Shown one piece after another: positions 44,791 to 55,888 of a DNA stretch of 64,000 nt. This DNA comes from Callorhinus ursinus (Eukaryota; Chordata; Mammalia; Carnivora; Otariidae). A model generated the notes under the pieces. It searched no databases. It was given only the letters and a program-made list of their open reading frames with translations, and was not told the DNA's origin. Made by a program: the position numbers and the translations under genes. Numbering within the stretch: position 1 is the first letter of the stretch; each line of letters begins with the position of its first letter. The stretch lies in the NCBI RefSeq assembly GCF_003265705.1, contig NW_020313005.1, forward strand, positions 16,746,109 through 16,810,108, read 5' to 3'.

Positions 44791-46329
44791 TTGATTCCCC
44801 CAAAGAATCAGGCAAGCATAGTTGAGGAGCCCAAATCATATTTGTTGAAATGAGTTCTCACCTGGCCTCACCTCTATTTCCTGCCAATTCCCATAGGCCA
44901 CCTGAAGACTCAGTTCCCATCTGGTCCCCTGTGGTTGCTAAGAGCCCAGGATTTTTCTTGCCTGGATACCCAAGAAGTAGCTGTTTTCTGCTTCTCAGAA
45001 ACTTGAATTAATTCACTACTCTGTTTTGCTAACTTCCCTTTGTCTCTCACCCAGATGTCTGAGTATTGTTTTTGATTTATTGCTTAAATTTGGACCCACA
45101 GCCCTTATGTTTTTTTTTTCACTAGAAAATGACAGACGTACCTATTAATAAGCAACATGTAAAAATTAGCTGTGGCTGTTAGAATATAGACATTTGATCA
45201 TTTGTCTCAACCCACTTGAAATAAGATTGTATATCAATGGATAAATATACACTATAGAAACTAAGACTATAATCAAAATCATGCATTCACTTTTTCACTC
45301 AACAAACGTTTATTAAGCTCTATCTATGTGCTAAGTGCTATCTGTGTGCAGAAAAGCACAGCTGAGAGCTTCCCTGAGCTAAAAGGTAGGATACTCTTGG
45401 TAAGTCCACTCATATCAAATCTGTTCCTACTTGCCATCACTTCTGGATTTAGAGGTATTTGAAACTGATATGCTAGCCACCGGAAGTATAAAAATCATAA
45501 TTGCTAAGAAAAGTAAAAAGGTAAGCCACCCAAAAAGAAGGACCCCACGTTGTTTGATGGCATTGGCATGTTCCTCCCTTTGGGCATGTGCCAGGCTCGA
45601 CTGAGGATTTGTGGCAGGCAGGTGGCAGGGAGAGAGATGGTCGGGAATGGAGGCTAGATCTTTATTAATCCCTGTCAGTCAGCCCAAGGAAGAGAGCACA
45701 GGGGAGCAGAGAAGGCCTGTGGCTCTTGCCCTTTTCTTCCAGCAACTGAAATCTCCATTGTACACAGAAAGGGAAGTTCCCCCTCCTTACATTCCCTCCT
45801 TGAAATTCTCCTCAGAGTCCTCTCATAGCAAGAGAGAGGAGGACGGGATACAAGGAGGCAAGCCGACTCTGACTAAGTGGCATTTCTTAACGTTCAGATA
45901 TAAAACAAGAACCAGACAAAACAGCGTGTGCTCAAGGGCCAGCACGAGCGCTCCTCCACCTTCATGTAGCAGATCTCAAGAGCCCTCTGCCTTCCTTCTC
46001 TCCTCCCTCTTCCTGCCTCTAAAAAGAGCGATGCGGTTTATAAACCTGGATTGCAGTTCGTACCACAGAAATAGAATGTGTTGTTCTGAGGAAGAAAACA
46101 GTAACAGTGGCATTGAACAATAGTTTTTATACTTAGGAGAGGTCGTGTAGTCAAGTAGAGAGAGAAGTAGACAATTTCCCCCCAAGCCCTAGCTTCTAAT
46201 TGAGGAATTTAGGACAGACCGAGTAAACCTTTCTATCTCCACAAAGAAAATGGCAAGATCAGACTTATCTCTCCTTTATCCCAGGTTTGTTCTTGGTTTG
46301 ACTGAGATAAGAAGTGGGAAGGTGCTTTG
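44791..46329. other. Unassigned sequence; longest open frame in window
   Basis: A short antisense L2 tail ('caacaaacgtttattaagct', 'tatgtgctaagtgctat') lies at about 45283-45345. The plus frame 45611-46123 (170 codons, MAGRWQGERWSG...) is Ser/Arg-rich, lacks any motif or hydrophobic segment, and mixes compositions. It is judged to be chance. Confidence 0.42.
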
Positions 46330-46700
46330 AAGTGTGTATTAGTTGGTCTCACTAATTCTAAGTGCTATGGTAAATAACCCAGAGATCTTAGTACTTAACA
46401 CAAATATGGGTCAAACAGTACTTTGTGAGTCAGTGAGTGGTCTCTGCTCCATGCAGTCATCCTGGGGCTGGGGCTCCCTCACACTGAGGTTCTGCCATGG
46501 CTCTACACCATGCTGGCCGTTCTAACCACAGAGAATGGGAGAGAGAGCATGGCCTTGGCCAGGAATTGCCACACTCTCCTCCCATTTCATTTAGGAAAAT
46601 GGATGCTAATGTTCTAGCTAAATGCAAGGCAGCTATGAAATGTAGTTTGTGTGAGCCCCAGAAGGAAAAATGGGTCTGCTGACCATCTTGCCAGTCCCTG
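46330..46700 (+). repeat. Old interspersed repeat, family not named
   Basis: 'tatggtaaataacccagaga', 'cttagtacttaacac', 'tttgtgagtcagtgagtggt', 'ctctgctccatgcagtcatc' and 'gaaatgtagtttgtgtgagc' form an order I associate with a widespread old mammalian repeat ('ataacccacagatctcagtggcttaacac ... gctctgctccatgtagtcatt ... ggaaatgtagtct'). I cannot name the family safely; LTR or hAT type is possible. Confidence 0.5.
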
Positions 46701-47734
46701 GCCCAGTCGCTGTAGGTTATGATTCAAATGCTATCCATCATTCTGTCTAGCTAATAATAGGTTGGGGCACCTCCTGCTCATGGCATCCCTCCAAGATCAA
46801 CTATGCTCTGCAGTCAGATTCACTAAGGTCACTCACATGGAGCAGATACTCAGGACATACTGTGGCTCACTGCTCATGACACGGGTGGTCTCTGACCACA
46901 TCTGAGGATAATACCAGCAACATGGCCTATGCCTGGGCTGCATAATTACATTCATGTTGAAGGGTATATGGTTCAGGAATGTGACAAGACCTTTGGCGGT
47001 CTCTGTCCAGACTACATCATACAGACAGCTGTGGAGAAAAAGGTCTTGGACCTTGTCCTGAAACCATCAAAGTTCCCATTATCAATAGCTATCTCTATGC
47101 TACACTCACCCACTCACATGTACTCTCCTGCTTTCTCTTTTTCATGTCCCTTCACAGCTTTGCCTTATTTATCAACCCCTTAGTGTTTCAATAGAGATAG
47201 ACACCTCATTTACACTTATTTAAAAAAAAATCATTGGGAATCTACTGTGAGCCATGTTACTGACAGGGCTACTGATGTAAGATCAAATTTCCAACATCTA
47301 TGGCCTTATAGTTTAGGAATAAAAATAATGAACAAAAGACAGTATGTAGTAGTCTTGAGTCAGTAATATCAACGAAAATTCAAAATGGGGTCAGAGGAAG
47401 TTAAAGAAGTTACAAACAGGCTATCGGTGCAATGTTTTAAGTGGGGTTCTGGCTCCAATCAGAAGCTGTGTAGACTGTGAAAAAGCAAAGAGTATAATCA
47501 ATACTCTGACCAGAGTTAGAACAAAGATATTTAGACGACTATGGAACATGCTGAAGAAGACACTGAGGGCCAGGCTACGGAGTATTGATTTTATTTATTA
47601 TGCATTTGGGGACCTTTTGTGGTTTTAGATTAGTGAAGTTCTATTGTCAGAACGATGTGTTAAGAAAATTATTCTTTTCGTATGAGAACATGATGGACTG
47701 GAATAGAGATGAAACTAAGGAAAAGTAAGTAATA
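46701..47734. other. Unassigned unique sequence
   Basis: No confident repeat or gene. An A run lies at 47221-47230. Confidence 0.42.
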
Positions 47735-47880
47735 TTAATAAAATAACTACTTACTAAGAATTTACTCAACATGTGACTATCAACCACTATCAACCAATCA
47801 TATCAACCACTTAATGAGGTATGTACCATTGTTATTTTATTTAATCAGTCTAACAAAGTCAAAGTTTGGGCTCTAGCCCA
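47735..47880 (-). repeat. MIR SINE, antisense
   Basis: 'taactacttactaagaattt', 'ttgttattttatttaatcag' and 'tttgggctctagcccagc' suggest antisense MIR. Imperfect 'atcaaccact' repeats lie inside (47779-47812). Confidence 0.45.
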
Positions 47881-47924
47881 GCTAGTTCATGCCCCTAAAT
47901 GCTAGGAACTTGGCAGAGTAATAC

Positions 47925-48600
47925 AGACAGCTTGAAAGTCAGGGTGGTAGTAATGAGAATACAAGGAAAGATGAATGAAGCAGAATTGTAAAGGAAGAAT
48001 GGATCGGATGTGTGGGTAGACTGGATTTAGGGGATTCAGGAAAGGTGAAATATTTATCCACGTTTTCATCCTGGATGAATCTAGGAGAACAAAAAGTAAC
48101 ATTAAGGCAATGAGGAGGAAAGCATTTTGAGAGGGAAGGAGAAGGTAATTTAAACTTCAGGTATGTTGAGTTTCAGATGGGAGTGGATGTAGATAATAGC
48201 AATGTTGGTGGTTCAGTGCAATAATTGATCCTCATCCAGGAAAGAAAACAGATTTCAGCTCTTGGCTGGGAACACCCAGGTGCGGTGCCCAGGAGGCAGT
48301 GGAAATGTGGCATCGGTAAAAATATGGGAGTCATCTGTGTAGAGGTGACAGTTATAAAGCATAACAGTCACTAGGTAATGAGGGAGAGAGAGAGAGAGGA
48401 TTAGGGCTTCAGACGAGTGGGAAAAGCTAGTGTTGCCCTTGTCAAGGGAGGACTCAGGAACCCACAGAGATGAAGGGTATTTTGTCCAGTAACATTTGGA
48501 TACTTGTTGAAACCTCCAGTTCTGAAAACACAACAGATCTAGGTCACAGGGAGAGGCAGACCAAGAGAAATGTGTGCATATTGTGGGATGGGTCTAGAAG
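47925..48600 (-). repeat. L2 LINE, antisense
   Basis: 'cttcaggtatgttgagtttc', 'agatgggagtggatg', 'atgggagtcatctgtgtaga' and 'ggtgacagttataaagcata' follow the antisense L2 zone ('gttaagtttgagatgc ... gggagtcatcagcatataga'). A (GA)9 run is at 48383-48400. Confidence 0.68.
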
Positions 48601-49189
48601 CAAGAGCGAAGGATGCCACTTTAGAAATGTGCCATGGGTGGGTGAGAATTGAGAGCAGAGCCCCAGCAGGAGTGCAGACAAGGCACACACCTATTCCTCC
48701 CGCTGGTCCTCCCTCTTCACCCTCTGCAGTCATGGTAATTCTACTTCATGAGGCAATCTCTCCCAAGTTCACACACTCTTACTTTCAACTCAGTTTTTTT
48801 TTTTTTCCCTTTCCTACTTCTTGCTAAAGACTCCCCAGTCACCTCAGGAAAATCACACTTGCTCTCTTTTGTTTTCATTGTAAGGGGAAAATGTAAAAGA
48901 CTAGTCATGGCTGATCCAAGTGAGAAGAGCCTGAGTGATGCATCTACTGCAGGAAAAAAAAACTCAAGCCTTGAATCCAGATGGAAAATTAGACACAGTG
49001 GAGGTGGTGTTCCCAGTTCCCATAGCCTCCAAAATAGAAGACATTCCCATTAAAGAATATCAGTCTAATCTGTCTCACTTCTAATTAAGCATCTCAATTT
49101 CCAAACATCAGAACCCAAATGAATGCAAAGCTATTCCTCTGCATCTATATATTCAATAGACACCTCTTTTTTGCTTTCTACAGAAGAGC
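48601..49189. other. Unassigned unique sequence
   Basis: T run near 48795-48807. A 101-codon frame (48748-49053) begins in SINE-free sequence, is Ser/Lys-rich and has no motif. Confidence 0.42.
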
Positions 49190-49405
49190 ATATGATCTGG
49201 AGGCAGACAGATTGAGCTCAAATCCCAGCTCCACCATTTACTAACTAGTTAACCTGGGGCAATCTTTCTGGTCTCAGTTTCTTCAGCTGTACAGTGGGGT
49301 TAAGAGAGCCTACCTCATTAGGTTGATGTATGGAATATATTAATTAGTATATTTAAACTCTTAGAACAGTACCTGGCACACAGTAAGTACCACATTAGTG
49401 CTAGC
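49190..49405 (+). repeat. MIR SINE, sense, well preserved
   Basis: 'gatctggaggcagacagatt', 'caaatcccagctccaccatt', 'aacctggggcaatctttctg', 'ctcagtttcttcagctgtac' and 'cagtacctggcacacagtaa' run through most of the MIR consensus. Confidence 0.9.
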
Positions 49406-50054
49406 AGCAACTACTGTTACTGTTGAGCTATGCAAAGATGAATATGATGTGTTTTCTATCCTCAGTGAACTCTCACAGAAACAAGACTGATTTATTTCGT
49501 TTATTTTCACATTCTGCTTAATTATTAGTGTAGCAGGGCCATAATGAGAGCATTTCAATAATGTTAAGAATTAAAATTATTTTTGTTGAGCCAGTGGAAA
49601 ACTCTGACAATCATTTATAGCATTATATCTAGAAAAATGCATACTGTGCATACAACCAATGCACAAGTACCTACAAAGCTCCACCTATGGCAAGTTGGGG
49701 TCTGTTCCTTTGGCCAGAGAGGAGACTCATATGTCAGAGGGACACTAGGTTTGTGAATGGGAAGAGGCTCCCTTACCTTCCAAGCATCCCTGGCAATGGT
49801 TGAGAGCCCTGGAAAAGCAAGTTCATTACAGAGTCATCTCTAGGAATGCTGTCTGGGAGGAGACCTCAGGGATTCCCTCTAAGATGTGGCTTTGGAGTCA
49901 TTACAACCTATAGCATCTATGGGGGTAGAGGGTTCTTTCCATCTGTGGGAGGAGAGTCATTCTTTAAGGCATACATAGGATTTGGTCACTGGGGGTGGGG
50001 GAATGGCTATGGAAGGTGAGTTGTATACCATGGCACACATGTATACCAGAAGCA
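49406..50054. other. Unassigned unique sequence
   Basis: No repeat or coding frame is recognised. Confidence 0.42.
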
Positions 50055-50160
50055 GAGAACTGAGCAGATTGTCCTCCTTTTCAGATGAAGAAACTTAAAT
50101 TTGAGAGGTAAGGCAACTCTCTTCAAATCAGAAGCAAATCCAGGCTGTGTGGCCACCATA
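50055..50160 (-). repeat. MIR SINE fragment, antisense
   Basis: 'cctccttttcagatgaagaa', 'ggtaaggcaactctcttcaa' and 'aagcaaatccaggctgtgtg' match antisense MIR. Confidence 0.65.
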
Positions 50161-51045
50161 GAAAAGATCTACATTTGGGGGAAGGGCAGACAATAAGCTT
50201 ACAAAGATTCTCTTTCTCCCACATGGCTACCTTGATTGAACAGAGGTACCCTTACTTGCCTACAAAGAACTGTGTTTTAGCTTCTTGGTACATGTAATTT
50301 GCTATTTGCAAACCTCTCCGAAATGTTCCCATCTTACCTGGAGGTCAATTTTTTGGCATGCTTACGAGCCCCTGATGTTGCTAGAAAGTGCAATTTGCTG
50401 CTAAAATGTGAAACTTCATCCTAAATGGAAAGGGGAAGAATATGAAATGACCACAACACTTAGGTTCTTTTTCTTAGGCAGAAGACAGAATGTTAAGTTG
50501 CAGTGAGCCTCCCTGAAGACCAGGACATTGGCCTGTTTCATGTACTCTTAACATTCAGAGTGGGTTTACAAGAACAGCATGACATGATCATGTGATGATA
50601 CACCACACTCAATCCTATGACTCTGACAGATATCAGAAGCAATATGGCCAGCATTATAGTAAGTCTTATTAAGCATCTAATGGGTGAGAGCCATCTTGAA
50701 GTCCTTGACATTCCTTTTACTCATCAGTCAGTCCTCCTAATTTAAAACAAACAAAACAGCAAAGAACATCAATGTAATTAGGAGTAAAATTGTTGAATCC
50801 ATATTGTTCTTCTTTGGGCCTAAGTAAAATTCCAGAATAATATAACCCTCAATTTTAAGCAGAGTTAAAAAATAAATTAATAAACAAATTAAGAACACCA
50901 TTTATATGTCTCGAAGAAGATTCCATATCTTCCCAAAAGAGTGAATGCTTTTTCCAGGCAGAAGAGTGGATCAAGCTTGAACTCATTAGGAAAAACCAAG
51001 ACTAGAAAAGTTTTCCAAGAGAAGCTCATCCTAATACTCTTATAA

Positions 51046-51051
<6 letters not shown>
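50161..51051. other. Unassigned unique sequence
   Basis: AT-rich toward 50.8-50.9 kb. No gene or repeat is recognised. Confidence 0.42.

Positions 51052-51089
<38 letters not shown>
51052..51089. repeat. (TC)n microsatellite
   Basis: 19 perfect TC units, pyrimidine on the plus strand, outside any recognised transposon. A polypurine/polypyrimidine mirror of this length can adopt triplex (H-DNA) form in principle. Confidence 0.98.
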
Positions 51090-51091
<2 letters not shown>

Positions 51092-52184
51092 AACATTTCC
51101 ACAAGTACCTAAAGCTTCCTGTTGTTAAATGGGCTCTAAACCAGTGATGACAAAATCATCCTTCACATTAATGGTACTTTTGGCCTTTTTGGTTCTGAAA
51201 TATGCAAATTCTTTTGAGGACATCGGTCACAATGGTTTCCCCAAAATAGTTTACCTTTTTAAAGGCAGATTTCTGATAACCATTCTCTTTTGCTAAAAAA
51301 AATGTCCCCTCCCTATTCTCTCTCCCATCCCCTCAGAGCTTGACTCTCCCAGACTACATGCCCCTCTCCCTGGAAAAGCCTTCCTTCTACCTCTACCTCT
51401 TGGAAGTCTACCCGACCCACAAGGAAACAGCTCTGTTTTTAAAGTTGGAAGATTCTAAGCTGCCATCACCTCCTGGTATGCTGCCAAGCCTTCTGTATTG
51501 ATCTGGAAGCTTGGTGGGGCCTTTGTCCCAGTCTGCCTCTGCAGTGCTTGTAAACTCCCCATTCAAGGCAGTGAGGAAAGGACCACAGGCTTGCCCAGAC
51601 AAGAGCTCCTTCCACCTTGTTTGAGGGTGAGTTTGCATTTGGCAATAGAGGTTTCAACTTCACAGTCAAATGCTTTCTGCCCTCCCTGCCCTTGCCTCAT
51701 TCCTCATCATGCGCACCATCCCAAACTCTTACCACCCCACCTAGCCTCACAAGAGCCCTTCTTCACAGATAGAAATTAAATGGGTTTTCCTGTATGCATT
51801 ATTAATTTTTCTTACCTGTCTCCTTCTCTCAAACACTACATCCCTGAGCATCTGCAAATGCCAGTAATGAGTTTCTCATACTAAGTAGATAGATCCTTAG
51901 GTCTCTTGAATAAATGTGGGTGAGGAACAAACAATCAGAATGGATCTGTGAAGAGTAATATGATATTTCTTGGTCAATATTGCTTTTTTGTCCCACCGTG
52001 GAATTCTGCAGCTGTTGTAAATGGCAAGTTTCCAACTTGGGTAATTACATTCTGCTTACCTCTGTTTCTCTTGTGGTTCAAAGATAACTTATTTTTCATG
52101 TCCTTTCCTAAATAAAACAAAGAAGCCTACTTGTGGTATTGCTATTTGCAGAGTCAGTGGGGGTGGAGAGAGGTAGCAGAATGG
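51090..52184. other. Unassigned unique sequence
   Basis: Opposed frames of 67-93 codons at 51.4-51.8 kb have no motifs. No repeat is recognised. Confidence 0.42.
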
Positions 52185-52385
52185 AAAAGAAAAGTGCTTT
52201 CAGAACCAGGGGCACAGGATCGGGACCCTTAACATTGCAGAGCCTCAGTTTTGCATCTGTACTTTGGGGATCTTATCCTCTACCCCGACTGTTGCAGGGA
52301 TTGCATAGGATAATGCAGGCGACCAGCTACATAGAAAGTTTGACATGGTAGGAAGGCGTTTAGCAGAGCATTTCATGCAAGTGAG
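52185..52385 (+). repeat. MIR SINE, sense
   Basis: 'ttgcagagcctcagttttgc', 'atctgtactttggggatctt' and 'gttgcagggattgcatagga' match MIR. Confidence 0.68.
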
Positions 52386-52499
52386 GAAATCCTCCTTTCG
52401 TCTGAAATCTGAGTCCAGTCTGTTAAGAAAAGTACAATGCTGTGGAGGGCAAGGAGAGTAATCACCATGGTTGCCTCTTGCTCAAGGAGCAAGCTAACA

Positions 52500-52740
52500 C
52501 GGTGGAAGGAGGATCAGTGCAGGAGTAAGTCAAGGGGTTACTTCTGGTTGACCTCAGCTGCTAACTAGCTAACCACCACTTAATCATAGGGCCATTAATT
52601 TCCTCCCTAACAAGCAGGGGTAAATAACACTTCAGCTGTTATTTATAGTTACAAATATTGTTGTGAAGGTTAGAAGCACTGATAGGCATGTGAACAACTA
52701 TCCAATATAAGTCCTGTGTATTCATTAAGCAGAGAGGAAG
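52500..52740 (+). repeat. MIR SINE, sense
   Basis: 'gacctcagctgctaactagc', 'caagcaggggtaaataacac' and 'tattgttgtgaaggttagaa' fit MIR, with the middle degraded. Confidence 0.58.
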
Positions 52741-52957
52741 GTCAGCCTTAGCAAGTTAAGTAACCAGTAAGAGCAATCCCTTTCAGAGTATTTCTTCCAG
52801 AAGTTTCTTATAAGCAATTGTACCATTCTGTGCACTCCACTGGATTCTAAAATGAACATGAGGCTGTTATTCAATAAAAAAAGGAATCAGTAAATTTGGA
52901 TAAAGTGTGCAGTAGAATATTAGCCAAGAAATGAAGAGAAGGCAGATCTGGAAACAG

Positions 52958-52976
52958 AAAAAAAAAAAAAAAAAAA
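52958..52976. repeat. Poly(A) run of 19
   Basis: An uninterrupted A19 follows 'ggaaacag'. No SINE or retrogene body is visible to its left. Confidence 0.95.
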
Positions 52977-53039
52977 TCCAGGAAACACAGGTAAAGCAAA
53001 GTGACTACAATTAAACAAGAAAGCTCTGATCAAAGAACC

Positions 53040-53620
53040 TCCTTGGTGATCTCTGCCCCTCCTGGCACGGGGAGCCCTCCCTCCCTCCTCGCCTGAGTGG
53101 CTGGGTTTAAGGAGAAGAGCGCCACCCAGCGATACCAGCAGAACGCTGTCTCATCTCTGCTGCCTTCACAGTCAAAATAGATTTCCCAGTCAAGCACAGA
53201 GGTTGAACACCAGGGCTGGAACACAGGATGGAGGCAGTGTCCAGAAAGGAGCTTCTGGGCTGATAGGACCGGGCAGGAAGAGAAGGCTTGGAGTCAGTCC
53301 CCAAGAGTGACCCATCCAGCTCTCCTTCTCCTCCTGCCTCCACTGCGCGAGAAACAAGAGCGCAGGGGGCGAGGGCACCCCCTCACCCATCTGCCCAGGT
53401 CTCCCAGGGGAGGCCTCTCTGAGGTTGCGCCTCACCCCCGAAGAGCCTGCTTCTCTTATTTTATGTGGATTTCATTTTATAGACATTTAAATCGACCTGC
53501 ACACCTTTCCCTAGTTAAGTCTGCAAGTGGGAAAGTTAAGCAGGCTTTGAGGTTCGCGCTGTGTGAGCAGGAGAAAGGTGGGGGAGCGCTGCAGGAGGGG
53601 GATGAAAGGCCCGCGGGAAC
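53040..53620. promoter_or_regulatory. CpG-bearing GC-rich block
   Basis: GC-rich, unlike most of the window, with repeated CpGs: about six within 53341-53445 ('cactgcgcgaga', 'gagcgcagggggcgag', 'ggttgcgcctcacccccgaag') and more at 53564-53618. It is too weak and short to call a CpG island by eye. Overlapping frames on both strands (53107-53725) are due to the composition. It adjoins the enhancer-like block to its right. Confidence 0.3.
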
Positions 53621-53960
53621 CTTATTAATAGTTAAGTGGACAGGGCTGATAATGGGATATCTTTTTATTGTCCCAACAGATAAGTTATAATACACAAGCT
53701 TGCAGGCAGCTCCGGTGATTTGCATTGATACAATTCAGGCTGAGGTTTTCATTATATGGCAGGGATGATACAGGAGCCTGTATTATCAAAGGCAGCTGAA
53801 AAGCGCTCGGCAGCTATCTCATATTCTGTGTGTGCGTATTCATTAACGGTTAGTAAGGTGCTTTGTCCCGGGTGGTATTGGATGTTTCATGGTGAATCAT
53901 TAACAACTTGAACAGCTTCATACATATGTCTTATTGATGTGTAAAGTCATTGCAACCGGG
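53621..53960. promoter_or_regulatory. Strong candidate enhancer / conserved non-coding element
   Basis: Repeat-free block with dense recognisable factor words. These are TGATAA at 53647-53652, CAGATAAG at 53677-53684 (WGATAR GATA sites), POU octamer ATTTGCAT at 53718-53725, a Sox-like 'attgtccc' and 'cattgat' pair, and 'cattaacggttag' and 'aatcattaacaac' homeobox-like words. The motif density and AT-rich but non-repetitive texture are those of vertebrate developmental enhancers. No gene adjoins it, so it would act at a distance. Conservation is not demonstrated. Confidence 0.4.
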
Positions 53961-54852
53961 GCTTTTTTTTTTTTTCCTTCTTGCTTCCTTTTTTTTTTCT
54001 CCCCCCCTGGAATGAGTGAATTCTGCTTTACTCCAGATTTTGCGGAAAGCCTAAGTGACACTTTCAGTGATTCAAAGATCTTGTGAACCAGTGAAGGACT
54101 GCTGTAAGGCAAGCGCCCCCCGCCCCCCAGCCCCAGGAAGTTGGCTGTCTGGTTGAAGAGACAACAGGTAGATAGATTTTTAAAGAGAGAGTATGGAGCA
54201 GATGTCCTCTAGCTGTCCCTCAAGGGCAATAGAAGGGCAGCGACTGCATTGCCCAGGGGACAGCATAAAAGGAAGTCTGTTGCTGAGGGTGACCAGTAGC
54301 CCTTCCGGACAGAAGGCAAGGTGGGGAAACAGAATGGTAAGCACCCCTAAGGTAAAGGAAGGACTGTGTGAAGGGGGAGTGAAGTCTCAAGAGAACGGAA
54401 GAAAGAGACAAAAATGCTTTAGCAGCTGACAGTAAGAAAATTTGGAAGCTAAAAACAAAGGAGCCAAGGCAGCTTTTCCTGGCTGGGGATGGAAAGAATA
54501 AATGGGATCAGAGTTAGAAACCAATTATCTCTGATTGCACAATCAGGACCCTGCTTCCAGCCAGGCTCCAGCCCCACCACCACCCAGGGCCCTGGGGCCA
54601 CCTGAGAATGATGTCAGATCCCAGGAACTGATCCATCCTATTTCCTTAAGCCCGGATTAGCATTAGGCAACATTTGGGGGCCATGCCTTCTGAGTTCTAA
54701 CAAAGCAGAGAATTTCCTGGCAGTTGTCAGAACTACTTTGTTGGCAGAATTTCAATTTCTGAGTCGTTAGCCACCAAACAATCCAAAATAAATTTTCTGA
54801 TTTCCCTGACTTTTGTTCTAAGCCCTCACAGAGCTTCCTCAGAAGTGCAGTA
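53961..54852. other. Unassigned sequence with homopolymer tracts
   Basis: T-rich run at 53965-53999 and C-rich run at 54001-54008, with another C-rich run at 54115-54134. Frames are short and lack motifs. Confidence 0.45.
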
Positions 54853-55321
54853 CAGTGGTCCCTTGAACAACACAGTTCTGAAATGTGCACATTCACTTAT
54901 ATATGGATTTTTTTACAGTACTGTACTATAAATTTATTTTCTCTTCCTTAAGATTTTCTTTTTTTTGTTTTGTTTTGTTAAGATTTTATTTTTAAATAAT
55001 CTCTACATCCAAAGTAGGGCTCAAACTCACAACCCTGAGATCAAGAGTCGCATGCTCCACCAACAAGCCGATCAGGCGCTCCTTCCTTATGATTTTCTTC
55101 ATAACATTTTCTTTTCTCTAGCTGACTTTATGGTAAAAATACAGTATATAATACATATAACATACAAAATGTGTCAATTGATTGTTTATGTTATTGGAAA
55201 GGTTCTGGTCAATAGCAGACTATTAGTAGTTGAGTTTAGGGGGAGTTGAAAGTTATATGCACAATTTCAAGTACACAAAGGGTCAATGTCCCGAACCCTC
55301 ATGTTGCTCAAGGGTCAGCTA
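54853..55321. mobile_element. Tigger/pogo-type DNA transposon (MITE-like) remnant
   Basis: The left end 'cagtggtcccttgaacaaca' and right end 'tgttgctcaagggtcagct' form imperfect inverted repeats, next to TA on the left. The internal text 'ttttcttttctctagctgac' and 'tacagtatataatacata' with 'gactattagtagttgagttt' matches a common short non-autonomous Tigger element. It is split by the SINEC at 54961-55081, so the original length was about 330-350 bases. No transposase is encoded. Confidence 0.8.
54961..55081 (-). mobile_element. Old SINEC, antisense, nested in Tigger element
   Basis: 'aagattttatttttaaataa', 'gggctcaaactcacaaccct', 'gagatcaagagtcgcatgct' and a decayed head 'gccgatcaggcgc' show an older SINEC type. 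The target duplication is cttccttaagattttctt (54943-54960) and cttccttatgattttctt (55082-55099), 18 bp with one mismatch. It cuts the Tigger element. Confidence 0.92.
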
Positions 55322-55536
55322 TGCTTTATGCTAGCCCTAAAGCCACTGGCCCCCTTATCCCGTATCTTTGACTCACTGAGTACCCTTGTGTCTAATCTGC
55401 AATAGGGCCAGCTTTGTCTTCCTCCCTTGTCCCATCCCAGCACATGTAGTCTAGTGTAAAATCCACAGAATTGCTTCATGGTCTGTTTGTTGTTTGTTGC
55501 TGTTTTTTTGGGGTTTTTTTTAACAGTTATATTGAG

Positions 55537-55737
55537 GGTGGCTCAGTCAGTTCAGCAGCTGACTCTTGATTTCTGCTTGGGTTATGATCTCGGGGTCCTG
55601 GGATTGAGCCCACTTTAGGCTCCGTGCTCAGCGGGGAGTCTGCTCAAGGATTTTCTCTCTCTCTCCCTCTGCCCTTCCCCAGTGTGCGTGCTCTCCCTAT
55701 CTCTCTCTAAAGTGAACAAATCAATCTTACAAAAAAA
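55537..55737 (+). mobile_element. Older SINEC, sense, nested in L1 3' end
   Basis: 'ggtggctcagtcagttcagc', 'ggttatgatctcggggtcct', 'gggattgagcccactttagg' and 'tctctctctccctctgccc' are SINEC head, body and tail of a diverged subfamily. Imperfect target duplication taacagttatattgag (55521-55536) versus aacagtttttactgag (55738-55753). The 5' few bases of the head are missing. Confidence 0.9.
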
Positions 55738-55816
55738 AACAGTTTTTACTGAGATTATAATTGACATACAAGAAACCTCATATTCAAAAGGTACAATTTG
55801 ATTAGTTACAGTAAAT

Positions 55817-55851
55817 ATATATATATATCTTTGGGAAGATAGATAGATAAA

Positions 55852-55883
<32 letters not shown>
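55817..55883. repeat. (TA)n / (GATA)n compound microsatellite
   Basis: (AT)8-like run, then 'gatagatagata', then a (TA)n run of about 15 units, inside the L1. Confidence 0.97.

Positions 55884-55888
<5 letters not shown>

Noticed and set aside
45611..46123. Longest frame in the window, 170 codons
   Set aside because: No domain, signal or conserved motif. With stops at roughly 3 in 64 codons in six frames over 64 kb, about one or two frames this long are expected by chance.
47779..47812. Short spaced 'atcaaccact' repeats as a CRISPR-like or regulatory array
   Set aside because: Two or three imperfect ~10-bp units with tiny spacers in a mammalian MIR are a local duplication only.
52958..52976. 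A19 run as the tail of a processed pseudogene
   Set aside because: No coding-like sequence or flanking duplication is visible upstream.
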